The notes under the pieces: model-generated
Told to the model about the DNA's origin: nothing
The model's input: the letters and a program-made list of their open reading frames with translations, nothing else
Databases searched by the model: none
Source: a virus
Length of the DNA stretch: 20,394 nucleotides
IMG/VR virus record: IMGVR_UViG_3300006874_000191
Span: 1 to 20,394 of that record
Strand: one strand, 5' to 3'
In this document: piece by piece, positions 1-8,217 of the stretch
Numbering within the stretch: position 1 is the first letter of the stretch
How the letters are laid out: each line of letters starts with the position of its first letter
Program-made: the position numbers and the translations under genes

Positions 1-1217
1 CAGAAGAACTAAGGGAGCTTATACAAAAATCACAGGAGTTATACCCACGTGCTGTACCCGGTATTAAGTGGAGTGAAAGGAAATCTCAGTGGACTAGTCC
101 AAAAGGCGGGCGTCTGTGGATGTCTTACTTGGATAAAGATACCGATGTTACCCGGTATCAGGGACAAGCTTTTAATTGGATTGGCTTTGATGAATTAACC
201 CAATGGAGTAGCAGTTACGCTTGGGATTATATGCGAAGCCGTTTACGTAGCTCAGCACAACATCTAGGGCTGTACATGAGAGCTACTACTAACCCCGGTG
301 GAAACGGACATCAATGGGTTAAAAAAATGTTTATTGACCCAGCGCCTTCTAATAAAGCATTCTGGGCAACGAATATAGAAACTGGGGATGTGATCACATT
401 TCCTAAAGGGCACAGTAAAGAAGGGCAACCTCTATTCAAGCGTAGGTTTATACCTGCATCTCTGTTTGACAATCCCTATCTTGCAGAAGCTGGTGACTAC
501 GAAGCGATGCTGTTATCGCTACCAGAGCATCAACGTAAGCAACTACTAGACGGTAACTGGGATATTAGTGATGGAGCAGCTTTCCCTGAGTTTGACAGAA
601 CCAAGCACGTCATTGACGCTTTTGACGTTCCCCAAACTTGGACTAAGTTTAGAGCTTGCGACTACGGCTACGGATCTTACACAGGCGTTCTCTGGTTTGC
701 TGTTGCACCCGATGAACAGCTTATCGTATATAGAGAACTCTATTGTTCTAAGGTTACTGCTACAGATCTAGCAGACATGATATTAGACTTAGAGAAACAT
801 GATGGTGGTATGAGATACGGTGTGCTTGATAGCTCTTTATGGCACAACCGTGGCGACACGGGGCCGTCACTAGCAGAGCAGATGATCATGAAAGGTTGTC
901 GTTGGCGTCCTTCAGATCGTTCTCGCGGCTCACGTGTCGCAGGTAAAAACGAAATACATAGAAGGCTACAGGTAGATGACTTTACTGAAAAGCCTCGCCT
1001 TGTGTTTATGAATACGTGCACAAACACTATTTCGCAGATACCAAGTATTCCTTTGGATAGGAGGAATCCAGAGGATGTAGACACTAACGCAGAGGATCAC
1101 CTATACGATGCTTTACGTTATGGAGTAATGACAAGACCTCGCAGTAGCATCTGGGATTACAACCCAGCAACACAACGCACAGGCTTTCAAGCTAGTGACA
1201 CAACATTTGGATACTAA
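1..1217 (+). CDS. terL: Terminase large subunit, C-terminal part (5' end outside window)
   Basis: This is the ATPase/nuclease motor that packages phage DNA through the portal. The frame is open from the first bases of the window, so the ATG at 120 is internal and the gene begins upstream. Visible motifs are a Walker B-like WIGFDE (Asp at 189-191, Glu at 192-194), then TTNPGG, which fits the ATPase coupling motif. The RuvC-like nuclease follows with FRACDYG (Asp codon 660-662), VLDSS (Asp 828-830) and EDHLYDALRYG (Asp 1095 and 1107), the usual acidic metal-binding residues. The Walker A region must lie upstream. The portal gene starts 2 bp after the TAA, the classic packaging-gene arrangement. 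The family call is firm; no small terminase subunit is visible in the window. Confidence 0.93.
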   Translation, partial: EELRELIQKSQELYPRAVPGIKWSERKSQWTSPKGGRLWMSYLDKDTDVTRYQGQAFNWIGFDELTQWSSSYAWDYMRSRLRSSAQHLGLYMRATTNPGGNGHQWVKKMFIDPAPSNKAFWATNIETGDVITFPKGHSKEGQPLFKRRFIPASLFDNPYLAEAGDYEAMLLSLPEHQRKQLLDGNWDISDGAAFPEFDRTKHVIDAFDVPQTWTKFRACDYGYGSYTGVLWFAVAPDEQLIVYRELYCSKVTATDLADMILDLEKHDGGMRYGVLDSSLWHNRGDTGPSLAEQMIMKGCRWRPSDRSRGSRVAGKNEIHRRLQVDDFTEKPRLVFMNTCTNTISQIPSIPLDRRNPEDVDTNAEDHLYDALRYGVMTRPRSSIWDYNPATQRTGFQASDTTFGY

Positions 1218-1219
1218 GT

Positions 1220-3340
1220 ATGGCAGAACAAGATGAAATGTTTGAGACAGATGAAGTCGTAGCTGCAGAGGACAGCAACGATAAAATCTTCACAGAAAAA
1301 TCTAGCCTAGTTGGTCTTGTTAAAGAAAGATATAAACGGGCAGAAGATGCTCGCTATGCAGATGAAACACGTTGGTTAAAAGCATACAGAAACTATCGTG
1401 GCATATACGGATCTGACGTACAGTTTACAGACACAGAAAAGTCACGTGTGTTTGTTAAAGTAACTAAGACTAAAACTCTAGCTGCGTATGGACAGATTGT
1501 TGATGTACTATTTGGTAATAACAAGTTTCCACTTTCTGTTAATCCTTCTGTTCTTCCAGATGGTGTATCAGAAGCGGTACATATTAATATAGATCCTAAT
1601 GCAGACAAAGCAGGTGCAACTCTTAGAGCGGTAACAGAGCAAGCTGCAGCACAGCCGTACCTTATTAATGGAGATACCCAGCTACAACCGGGTGAAACTC
1701 TTATGGACTTGCGGTCACGTTTGGCTGGCTTAAAGCCCAAACTAGAGGCTGTGTCTGATAAAATTGTTGAAGGCCAAGGTACAACACCTAATACAGTTAC
1801 GTTCCATCCTGCTATGGTAGCAGCTAAAAAGATGGAAAAGAAAATCCACGATCAACTACAAGAGAGTGGTGCGTCTACACACTTACGCTCTATGGCATTT
1901 GAGATGGCTCTTTTAGGCACAGGTGTAATGAAGGGGCCGTTTGCTGTAGATAAAGAATATCCTAACTGGAACGAGACAGGGGAGTATGATCCTTTAATCA
2001 AAACAGTACCAGAGTGTAGCCATGTTTCTGTTTGGGATTTCTATCCTGATCCAGAAGCTAAGTCTATGAACGATGCTGAATATGTAGTAGAACGTCATAA
2101 GATGTCACGCACACAGCTACGTGCTCTTAAGACACGCCCATACTTTATGGATGATTCCATAGATATGGCTATTGAAAAAGGTCCAGACTACGTACAGAAG
2201 TACTGGGAAATGACCATGGAGGACGACGACACGCAGCCAACATCAGAGCGCTGGGAAGTGTTAGAGTTCTGGGGTTATGTAGATACAGACCTCTTAGAAG
2301 ATCATGGTATTAAGATACCAAAAGAATTAAAGAACTTAGATGAAGTAAACGCAAACGTTTGGGTTTGTAACGGAGAAGTGCTACGTATGGTACTTAATCC
2401 TTTCAAGCCAACACGTATACCTTACTATGCAACACCATATGAACACAATCCTTATTCCTTCTTTGGGGTAGGCATTGCAGAAAATATGGATGATACACAA
2501 ACCCTGATGAATGGGTTTATGAGAATGGCGATAGATAATGCTGCCCTTTCGGGTAACCTTATTATCGAAGTAGACGAGACTAACCTCGTCCCGGGGCAAG
2601 ACCTCTCCGTGTATCCAGGTAAGGTGTTTAGGAGACAGGGAGGGGCACCCGGTCAAGCTATCTTCGGTACTAAGTTCCCTAACGTTGCTGGCGAGAACAT
2701 GCAACTATTTGATAAGGCAAGGGTATTAGCAGATGAATCAACTGGCTTCCCGTCTTTTGCACACGGTCAAACAGGAGTATCAGGTGTGGGTCGTACTGCT
2801 TCTGGTATCTCTATGCTTATGTCTGCTGCTAATGGGTCTATACGCACTGTAGTAAAGAACGTAGACGACTACTTGATTAGACCTTTAGGTAAAGCGTTCT
2901 TTGCGTTTAACATGCAGTTTGACTTCGATGAATCTATTCGTGGTGACTTAGAAGTAAATGCATCAGGTACAGAAAGCTTGATGGCTAACGAAGTGCGCTC
3001 CCAGCGCCTAATGCAATTCTTGCAGGTTACACAGAATCCAGTGCTTGCACCCTTTGCTAAAATGGATTATATTATTCGTGAGATTGCTAAGAGTATGGAC
3101 CTTGATCCAGATAAGGTTACTAACTCTATGGCAGACGCAGCAATACAAGCAGAGATTCTCAAGGGATTCCAAGCTCCAGCACCTACACCTGAACAGGGCG
3201 TAGCAGGTCCAGAAGGACAGGGACCACAGGCTGTTGCTGATACATCAGGAGGTGGAGGATCACAGATGGGTATAGGTACCGCACCTACACCGGGAGAACA
3301 AGGATTCACAGGTAATGAGCCTCAAGCAATTAGTCAATAA
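1220..3340 (+). CDS. Portal protein (P22-like size)
   Basis: This is the dodecameric head-vertex channel through which DNA enters and leaves the capsid. At 706 aa it is close to P22 gp1 (about 725 aa) and much longer than T7-type portals. The most characteristic block is residues 402-440, with YYATPYEHNPYSFFGVGIAE and then MDDTQTLMNGFMRMAIDNAA. A second block, around residues 520-545, carries SGVGRTASGISMLMSAANGS. Both are typical of portals from marine podoviruses. The last 60 or so residues are rich in Gly, Pro and Gln and look disordered. It follows the terminase with a 2-bp gap, and its 3' end overlaps the next gene by 26 bp, which suggests translational coupling. The Shine-Dalgarno sequence is weak. 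The call rests on position, length and these blocks. Confidence 0.9.
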   Translation: MAEQDEMFETDEVVAAEDSNDKIFTEKSSLVGLVKERYKRAEDARYADETRWLKAYRNYRGIYGSDVQFTDTEKSRVFVKVTKTKTLAAYGQIVDVLFGNNKFPLSVNPSVLPDGVSEAVHINIDPNADKAGATLRAVTEQAAAQPYLINGDTQLQPGETLMDLRSRLAGLKPKLEAVSDKIVEGQGTTPNTVTFHPAMVAAKKMEKKIHDQLQESGASTHLRSMAFEMALLGTGVMKGPFAVDKEYPNWNETGEYDPLIKTVPECSHVSVWDFYPDPEAKSMNDAEYVVERHKMSRTQLRALKTRPYFMDDSIDMAIEKGPDYVQKYWEMTMEDDDTQPTSERWEVLEFWGYVDTDLLEDHGIKIPKELKNLDEVNANVWVCNGEVLRMVLNPFKPTRIPYYATPYEHNPYSFFGVGIAENMDDTQTLMNGFMRMAIDNAALSGNLIIEVDETNLVPGQDLSVYPGKVFRRQGGAPGQAIFGTKFPNVAGENMQLFDKARVLADESTGFPSFAHGQTGVSGVGRTASGISMLMSAANGSIRTVVKNVDDYLIRPLGKAFFAFNMQFDFDESIRGDLEVNASGTESLMANEVRSQRLMQFLQVTQNPVLAPFAKMDYIIREIAKSMDLDPDKVTNSMADAAIQAEILKGFQAPAPTPEQGVAGPEGQGPQAVADTSGGGGSQMGIGTAPTPGEQGFTGNEPQAISQ

Positions 3341-3506
3341 CAAAGACATATGGGATGCGTTTAACGAAGAACTAGATAAACTTATAGCACAGCAACATAA
3401 GTCTATAGAAACACAAACAGATGTGTACTGCATGTATCGTATTCAAGGTCAGATACAGGCTTACAAAAACCTAAAGTACTTGAGGGATAAGGTGAATAAT
3501 GGCTGA
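3315..3506 (+). CDS. Small conserved-type phage protein overlapping the portal gene
   Basis: The product is a 63-aa, mostly helical, charged protein (MSLKQLVNNKDIWDAFNEEL at the start, ending YLRDKVNNG). The ATG lies inside the portal gene (26 bp overlap), and its stop overlaps the next start by 8 bp, so it is embedded in a translationally coupled chain. Its polar, heptad-like pattern suggests a short helical hairpin or coiled coil. Small proteins with a similar start (MSLKQLVNNK...) and YLRDKVN end, located just after the portal gene, are familiar in marine and T7-like phages as hypothetical proteins. That resemblance is from memory. No function is assigned. Position suggests a portal-associated or packaging accessory role, but that is inference. 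Confidence 0.75.
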   Translation: MSLKQLVNNKDIWDAFNEELDKLIAQQHKSIETQTDVYCMYRIQGQIQAYKNLKYLRDKVNNG

Positions 3507-6500
3507 TCCATATGGAGCAATACCCGCACCAGTACCGACTGCAGATGATCTAGCTAGAGCTAAGAGTAGAACTAGGCTAGAGGCGGCAGACCGTCTGGGC
3601 TATTTTATACCACCAGAGATAAAAGACTTTGGACGTAAGGCTTTTAAATTTGCATCTGCAGTAGATCCAGTTCAAGGTATTATGCGTGGTATGTCAGCAT
3701 CAGGTCGAGCATTTGATGAAGATCTTCCTTATGATGAACGTAGACAAGCTGCTATTGAAGCCTCTGTTGAGACATTAGCACCTCTTGGCCTTATTGGTAT
3801 TGGTACTTTAGCTAAGCAGCCAGCTAAGAATATTTTACTTGATACTCTAACTCTTACTGGTGCTCCTTCATCTATGACAGATGCTGTTGGATTCGATCCA
3901 GGACGGCGTAAGTTTTTACAACAGTCATTAGCTGCAGCGGGTACAGCAGCGGTTGCGCCAGATATTCTATCTGACTTAGGAACTAAAGCTACTAAAGTAG
4001 CAGCTAAATCAATAGGCAATATTGATGCAGCAGTTAGTAAGCTTATAGGTATGCGTAAGAACAGTAGCGCCCTTATTGAACGTGGCCTTAATATAGAATC
4101 TAATATCTACCGACAAACAAGCACACCTAAACCTCCTAAAGATAATAAACTTCTCTTATCTAAAGACTATGCAGATAAGCTAGAACTAGAAGAAGGTTTT
4201 CGAAAAGAATTAATAGCTAGTGGTAATAAGCCTCAAAAAGAAGTAAATGATCTATATAGTCAAGCCGACTCATTAAATAGAGAAGCTGACACTATGGCTT
4301 ATCAAATCCTAGAAACTATAGGTGATAACCCAGAAGTACTTCCTACATTAGAATCTCAAACCATTGAAGACCTTATTGGTTCTTTTAATATAGATGAAAG
4401 AATGGGTGCTGCACAAGAAACAGATGCTTATATGGCACTTGTAGAAGAAGCTATACGTAGAGGTATGCATAAGGATTATGAAAAATATCCTATGACAGAT
4501 ATAGCTGCAGAGTATACACTAAAGGATATTGAAGGAGGCTTCACTTCAGGTATGGTAGACTTACGAAACATAGATCTAAATGTTTCACCTGGGCCTAAAA
4601 AAAGAAAAGATTCACCACGTGTAATAAAGGAGGGTGTATCTCCTCAAGAAGCACTAAAACTTACAGATGAAGATATTGAGTTATTTCGCCGTCCAGCGCT
4701 AGAGGGTGGTCGGGGTACAACTGAAGCCTTCCGTAAAGCCCTTAAAGGCAGGAACGAAGAACTTACATCTTTAGCTAATCAACTAAAAGAAGGTAATATA
4801 ACTGTAAGAGAATATCGTCAAGCAGCGGATCGTATTCGTCCTATTAGAGAACTTAATAGTGTACCAGAACCAGCGAGGTTTCGTGAAATTGTATCTGCAT
4901 TAGATGCAGGTAAACGTAAGAAACCTATAGTCGGTTTAACCACTACATTATCTGAAGGTGATGAAATCACAGCACGTTTAGATATTAATGCATATACAGA
5001 TTACGATGTGTGGGTTCCTACGCTAACACATAATAAACAGACAATGTATAAGCCTACTGTTGTAATGCGTAACGTAGAGTTTATACAACCAGACAGCCCT
5101 GCAGTTAAAAAAGCTATGAATGTAGCAGCAGGACAAGCTAAAGCACCCTTTGCAGTTATGAAAGGTAACTACGTAGATGTTAATGACTACGATGCTTTTA
5201 GTTTAGCTAAAGACAATTTTAAGTCTGACGAGTGGATTCAAGTAGGTTATGACCCAACTAAGCGTGGGTATTTTTATGACAGGTCTACAGGTGAACCTGT
5301 CCTTAACGCAGAAGAAGTAATACAGGTAGGTTCGTTGGTACTTGCCAAGAACGCAAGAAAGGGCGATGCAGACGCATTCGCTTTTAGTAAAGGTGGTATG
5401 GCTATGGACGAACAAATGAACGCAATATTTAAGTCCTCTCGCGGTTATGCAGAAGGCGGTGAAGTAGAAGTAGATCCTGTGTCAGGGAATGAAGTACCGC
5501 CCGGTTCAATGCCTGAAGAAGTTAGGGATGACATTGACGCTCGTCTAAGTGAAGGTGAATACGTTGTACCTGCAGATGTTGTACGATACTTTGGTGTTAA
5601 ACTCTTTGAAGATTTACGCATCCAAGCTAAGCGTGGTATGGCGCAAATGGACGCAGAAGGTCGCATAGGTGGAGAGCCTATGAGTGGCATGGAGATTGTT
5701 GAACCTGAAGATGATCTACCCTTTGACATGGAAGACCTAGAAGTTGTTGAAGTTATGGAGATGGACGAAGGGGGAGATGTTGGATATGCCAGACGTGGCA
5801 TGATTACATCAGCAGATCCCGACTCCCCAATGGGTGCATTAGGTTTAGGCACAGAGGGCTTAGGCATAGGAGCCACATCATCTAATGTAGAGATGAAAAA
5901 GTATGTTAATGAAGATGGTCATTCATTGATGATTATGTTTATTAATGGTGTACCTCAACAGGTAATTCCTGCAGGTTATTTCTTAGAAGAAACAGAAGCT
6001 GTAACAACGGAAGAAGAAGATACTACTACAGATACAGAAGCAGAAGCAGTAGCATCTGTAGCTTCTTCAAGAGATGACAAAGATCCCTTTAAGGATATAC
6101 CAATGCCTGAAGGGGTAAACTATAAAGAGCTTACCTATGATGAAATGGTAGCGATGGTAAAAGATAATCAGTCTATGAAAGGTGATTTAGCATCTACTGG
6201 TATGGGGATAGTAAATCCTATATTAGGTATTGTCGTAAAGCTTGCCCTTATGAACAGTAAGCGTCAACTAGAAAATGAAATGAAACGTAGGCTGGACGCT
6301 GGAACTCTTACGTCTCAAGAGCAATCAAATCTTGCAGACCTCTTGAAATCATCACAAGAAGGAAGGACTGGTTTCATGAGAGCGCTGTTTGGTGATGAAG
6401 CTACCACAGTAGCTTATAAACCTATAGTTACTTCAGGTGCGCCTGTCAACACATCAACAATAAATGCTCTTGCTGATGAAGCAGCTAGAGATGCAGCACA

Positions 6501-6978
6501 AAAGTTAAAAGACGATGAAGCTGCAGCACGTAGACGCCTTGCAGAGCTACAAGGTATAGCAGCATCAGAATCTGTTGCATGGCAAGTGTCAGGCTCGACA
6601 GCAGGGGCTGCTGGTACTACGCCAGCAGTAGGAACGTCTGACACTACAACAGGTGGTGTTGTTGGTGGCTATTCAACATCTGATCTAGCAGATCAATACG
6701 GCTCATATGGAGCAGGTAAGCCAAAACCACCCAGACCGTCAGCTAAACCCTATTCAAGCATTTCAGGATCTGACGATAATGATACTTCCAATACAGCAAG
6801 AAGCGAAACAAATGCAGCTACTCCTGCTTCTAAAAAAACAGCAAGAGATACAGCTTATCGCTCTGGAATTAGTGGATCGACAGCAGCAAGGCTCTCAGGT
6901 GAAACTATGAAAGCAGGTACATCTGGAAGTGGACCCTTTAATGAGGGCGGTTTAGTGAAGAGAAGAAAGAAGAAGTAA
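3499..6978 (+). CDS. Large composite polyvalent-like internal virion protein
   Basis: The product has 1159 aa and is probably packaged in or attached to the virion and ejected with DNA, judged from size and position between portal and scaffold. Parts in order: an N-terminal helical region with hydrophobic stretches (residues 93-105); a twin-arginine-like GRRKFLQQSLAAAGTAAVAP at 135-154; a long charged helical middle; a beta-rich domain from about 490 containing VGYDPTKRGYFYDR (582-594), recalling domains of large polyvalent phage proteins. Then come KGGMAMDEQM and YAEGGEV (650-656), a DDIDARLSEGEYVVPADV domain at 677-699 common in marine phages, acidic low-complexity segments, a hydrophobic stretch at 902-919, and an Ala/Thr/Ser-rich tail ending EGGLVKRRKKK. 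The start is supported by AAGGTG 6 bp upstream and by overlap with the preceding gene. Molecular function is unproven. Confidence 0.7.
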   Translation: MADPYGAIPAPVPTADDLARAKSRTRLEAADRLGYFIPPEIKDFGRKAFKFASAVDPVQGIMRGMSASGRAFDEDLPYDERRQAAIEASVETLAPLGLIGIGTLAKQPAKNILLDTLTLTGAPSSMTDAVGFDPGRRKFLQQSLAAAGTAAVAPDILSDLGTKATKVAAKSIGNIDAAVSKLIGMRKNSSALIERGLNIESNIYRQTSTPKPPKDNKLLLSKDYADKLELEEGFRKELIASGNKPQKEVNDLYSQADSLNREADTMAYQILETIGDNPEVLPTLESQTIEDLIGSFNIDERMGAAQETDAYMALVEEAIRRGMHKDYEKYPMTDIAAEYTLKDIEGGFTSGMVDLRNIDLNVSPGPKKRKDSPRVIKEGVSPQEALKLTDEDIELFRRPALEGGRGTTEAFRKALKGRNEELTSLANQLKEGNITVREYRQAADRIRPIRELNSVPEPARFREIVSALDAGKRKKPIVGLTTTLSEGDEITARLDINAYTDYDVWVPTLTHNKQTMYKPTVVMRNVEFIQPDSPAVKKAMNVAAGQAKAPFAVMKGNYVDVNDYDAFSLAKDNFKSDEWIQVGYDPTKRGYFYDRSTGEPVLNAEEVIQVGSLVLAKNARKGDADAFAFSKGGMAMDEQMNAIFKSSRGYAEGGEVEVDPVSGNEVPPGSMPEEVRDDIDARLSEGEYVVPADVVRYFGVKLFEDLRIQAKRGMAQMDAEGRIGGEPMSGMEIVEPEDDLPFDMEDLEVVEVMEMDEGGDVGYARRGMITSADPDSPMGALGLGTEGLGIGATSSNVEMKKYVNEDGHSLMIMFINGVPQQVIPAGYFLEETEAVTTEEEDTTTDTEAEAVASVASSRDDKDPFKDIPMPEGVNYKELTYDEMVAMVKDNQSMKGDLASTGMGIVNPILGIVVKLALMNSKRQLENEMKRRLDAGTLTSQEQSNLADLLKSSQEGRTGFMRALFGDEATTVAYKPIVTSGAPVNTSTINALADEAARDAAQKLKDDEAAARRRLAELQGIAASESVAWQVSGSTAGAAGTTPAVGTSDTTTGGVVGGYSTSDLADQYGSYGAGKPKPPRPSAKPYSSISGSDDNDTSNTARSETNAATPASKKTARDTAYRSGISGSTAARLSGETMKAGTSGSGPFNEGGLVKRRKKK
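3901..3960 (+). other. Twin-arginine-like motif inside the 1159-aa protein
   Basis: Codons 135-154 read GRRKFLQQSLAAAGTAAVAP: two adjacent arginines, then x-Phe-Leu-Gln and a weakly hydrophobic Ala-rich stretch ending near Ala-Pro. This matches the layout of a Tat signal (RRxFLK plus a hydrophobic core), but it lies about 135 residues from the N-terminus, where it could not act as a normal signal peptide unless the protein were processed or the motif serves another purpose. Described as a motif only; export function is speculative. Confidence 0.35.
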
Positions 6979-7014
6979 TCACAAGACGTGATCCAACAAT
7001 AACAATAAGGCTAC

Positions 7015-7037
7015 CCGGTCTACTTGACTGGCCCCAT
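7015..7037 (+). promoter_or_regulatory. Intergenic hairpin element upstream of the scaffold gene
   Basis: CCGGTC (7015-7020) pairs with GACTGG (7026-7031, one G-T pair) across a 5-nt loop. The sequence GGTCTA-CTTG-ACTGGCCCCAT (7017-7037) repeats almost exactly the 3' part of the hairpin found after the capsid gene, GGTCTA-TGC-ACTGGCCCCAT (9308-9327). It sits 16 bp upstream of the scaffold ATG and just before its ribosome binding site. It may be a weak terminator, an RNA-processing site or a remnant of one; no U-tract follows. Confidence 0.4.
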
Positions 7038-7039
7038 AT

Positions 7040-7046
7040 AAAGGAG
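7040..7046 (+). promoter_or_regulatory. Strong ribosome binding site of the scaffold gene
   Basis: AAAGGAG lies 7 nt before the ATG at 7054 and fixes the start of the 318-aa scaffold protein. It is one of the strongest Shine-Dalgarno sequences in the window, in keeping with a highly translated assembly gene. Confidence 0.75.
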
Positions 7047-7053
7047 TATATAT

Positions 7054-8010
7054 ATGTCGCAAGCCCAACAAGTTGAAATTAAAAAAGAAACCATAAATGC
7101 CGCACCGCATCTACGTAACCAAGCACGTATTGCTGCAGATGAGGCAGAACTAGAAGCAATCAAAAGACGTATGCGCGGTGAATCAGATGAAACAGAAGAA
7201 GAAACTGTTGAAGCTGAACCCCGTAGCGAAAGCTCTACGCCAGAAACAGTACAGGCAGAAAATAATTCCCAACAAAAAGAAAAACCAAAAGCTGAAGCAC
7301 AAGAAGATGATGATGATCTAAGTGCTGAAGAAAAAACATTTAAGCAACGCTATGGCGATATTCGTCGCCACATGCAAGACAAAGAAAAAGAGTTTGCTGA
7401 TAAAATTGCTAAGCTAGAAAAACAACTAGATGCAGCAACTAAGAATGAACTTGTCTTGCCTAAATCAGAAGAAGAGATTGAAGCTTGGGCTAAGAAGTAT
7501 CCTGACGTTGCAGGTATCATTGAAGCTATTGCATCCAAAGAGGCAGACAAGAAAGCTTCTGGATTAGATGCTAGACTTGCTGAGATTGAAGAGCTTAGAT
7601 CTACAGCTAGACGAGAGAAAGCTGAAGCAGAACTAGCACATATGCATCCTGACTTTAATAGTATTCGTGAAGACGATGCATTTCATGACTGGGCAAGTGA
7701 ACAGCCTAAGTGGGTACAAGACGCTCTGTATGAGAACACAGACGATGCTAAATCTGTAGCGCGTGTTATTGATCTCTATAAAGCAGACAAAGGTATTACC
7801 ACCAAAAAGTCTAACGTTGCAGATAAAGAAGCAGCAAGCTCTATTAAGAGTAAACGTTCAGCACCACCAGAGGCAGACGATAGTTCAACCTATATACGGG
7901 AGTCTCAGGTTGCTAAGATGAGTATTAAAGAGTATGAGAAGCGCCAAGAAGAAATTCTAAACGCGCAACGCTCTGGTAAATTTATTTATGATGTAACAAA
8001 AAGAGCTTGA
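7054..8010 (+). CDS. Capsid scaffolding / assembly protein
   Basis: This protein would guide MCP polymerisation into the prohead and leave before or during packaging. The 318-aa product is very hydrophilic and highly charged. It has an N-terminal helix with ARIAADEAELEAIKRRMRG, an acidic Glu/Asp/Gln-rich linker (about residues 44-92) and a coiled-coil stretch with HMQDKEKEFADKIAKLEKQL. A more ordered middle part contains AWAKKYPDVAGIIEAIA, followed by a basic C-terminus with MSIKEYEKRQEEILNAQRSG and KFIYDVTKRA, a typical place for MCP contact. It lies immediately upstream of the MCP gene, the standard scaffold position in podoviruses. It has a strong Shine-Dalgarno sequence. No protease domain is visible. 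The assignment rests on composition and position. Confidence 0.82.
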   Translation: MSQAQQVEIKKETINAAPHLRNQARIAADEAELEAIKRRMRGESDETEEETVEAEPRSESSTPETVQAENNSQQKEKPKAEAQEDDDDLSAEEKTFKQRYGDIRRHMQDKEKEFADKIAKLEKQLDAATKNELVLPKSEEEIEAWAKKYPDVAGIIEAIASKEADKKASGLDARLAEIEELRSTARREKAEAELAHMHPDFNSIREDDAFHDWASEQPKWVQDALYENTDDAKSVARVIDLYKADKGITTKKSNVADKEAASSIKSKRSAPPEADDSSTYIRESQVAKMSIKEYEKRQEEILNAQRSGKFIYDVTKRA

Positions 8011-8040
8011 CACTCTTAACATCTTAGATAAAACTATAGT
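8007..8040 (+). promoter_or_regulatory. Possible promoter for the capsid gene (sub-optimal spacing)
   Basis: A perfect -35-like TTGACA (8007-8012) overlaps the scaffold stop codon. The best downstream -10-like box is TATAGT (8035-8040), giving a 22-bp spacer, which is long for a sigma-70 promoter; GATAAA at 8028-8033 would give 15 bp. The site is plausible because it opens the only long spacer in the window, but the geometry is imperfect. Confidence 0.3.
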
Positions 8041-8042
8041 AT

Positions 8043-8065
8043 ATACACAATCTTTTAGTGTGTAT
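8043..8065 (+). terminator. Perfect 7-bp inverted repeat in the capsid leader
   Basis: ATACACA (8043-8049) and TGTGTAT (8059-8065) are exact reverse complements around a 9-nt loop, followed by GCTTTTC. It could be a weak terminator for the scaffold transcript, an operator or an mRNA 5' structure. The stem is AT-rich and the T-tract is short, so terminator function is uncertain. Confidence 0.35.
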
Positions 8066-8195
8066 GCTTTTCAATAAGCACTAGCCACGACAAAGAACTA
8101 CCTCTAATTATAGGCCCAGCGCAAAGAGAAAGCGCATTCTCAAAAGCATAGCTGACTACCCTAATATGAAGAGCCTCTTTAGTGGATATGTAGTG

Positions 8196-8201
8196 TATAA
8201 T
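8196..8201 (+). promoter_or_regulatory. Candidate -10 box (TATAAT) close to the capsid gene
   Basis: This is an exact TATAAT preceded directly by GTG, 30 bp upstream of the capsid ATG. The -35 position (about 8173-8178, GCCTCT) does not match consensus, so if used it may need an activator or a phage-modified polymerase. Listed because it is a perfect hexamer in the only long leader. Confidence 0.27.
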
Positions 8202-8217
8202 CTCACGCCATATCTAT

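Noticed and set aside
120-122. ATG at 120 as the terminase start
   Set aside because: The frame is open upstream to the window edge and encodes terminase-like sequence; the ATPase N-terminus would be missing.
5445-5876. 143-codon open frame on the minus strand
   Set aside because: Lies entirely within the large + strand gene, has a Ser/Pro/Thr-rich biased composition caused by the acidic coding strand, and no ribosome site.
6978-6992. Small hairpin ATCAC/GTGAT at the stop of the 1159-aa gene
   Set aside because: Only five base pairs with no T-tract; too weak to call a terminator.
7024-7052. TTGACT ... TATATA as a promoter for the scaffold gene
   Set aside because: Spacing is 17 bp, but the -10 box would abut the ATG and overlap the ribosome site region, giving an mRNA without its Shine-Dalgarno sequence.
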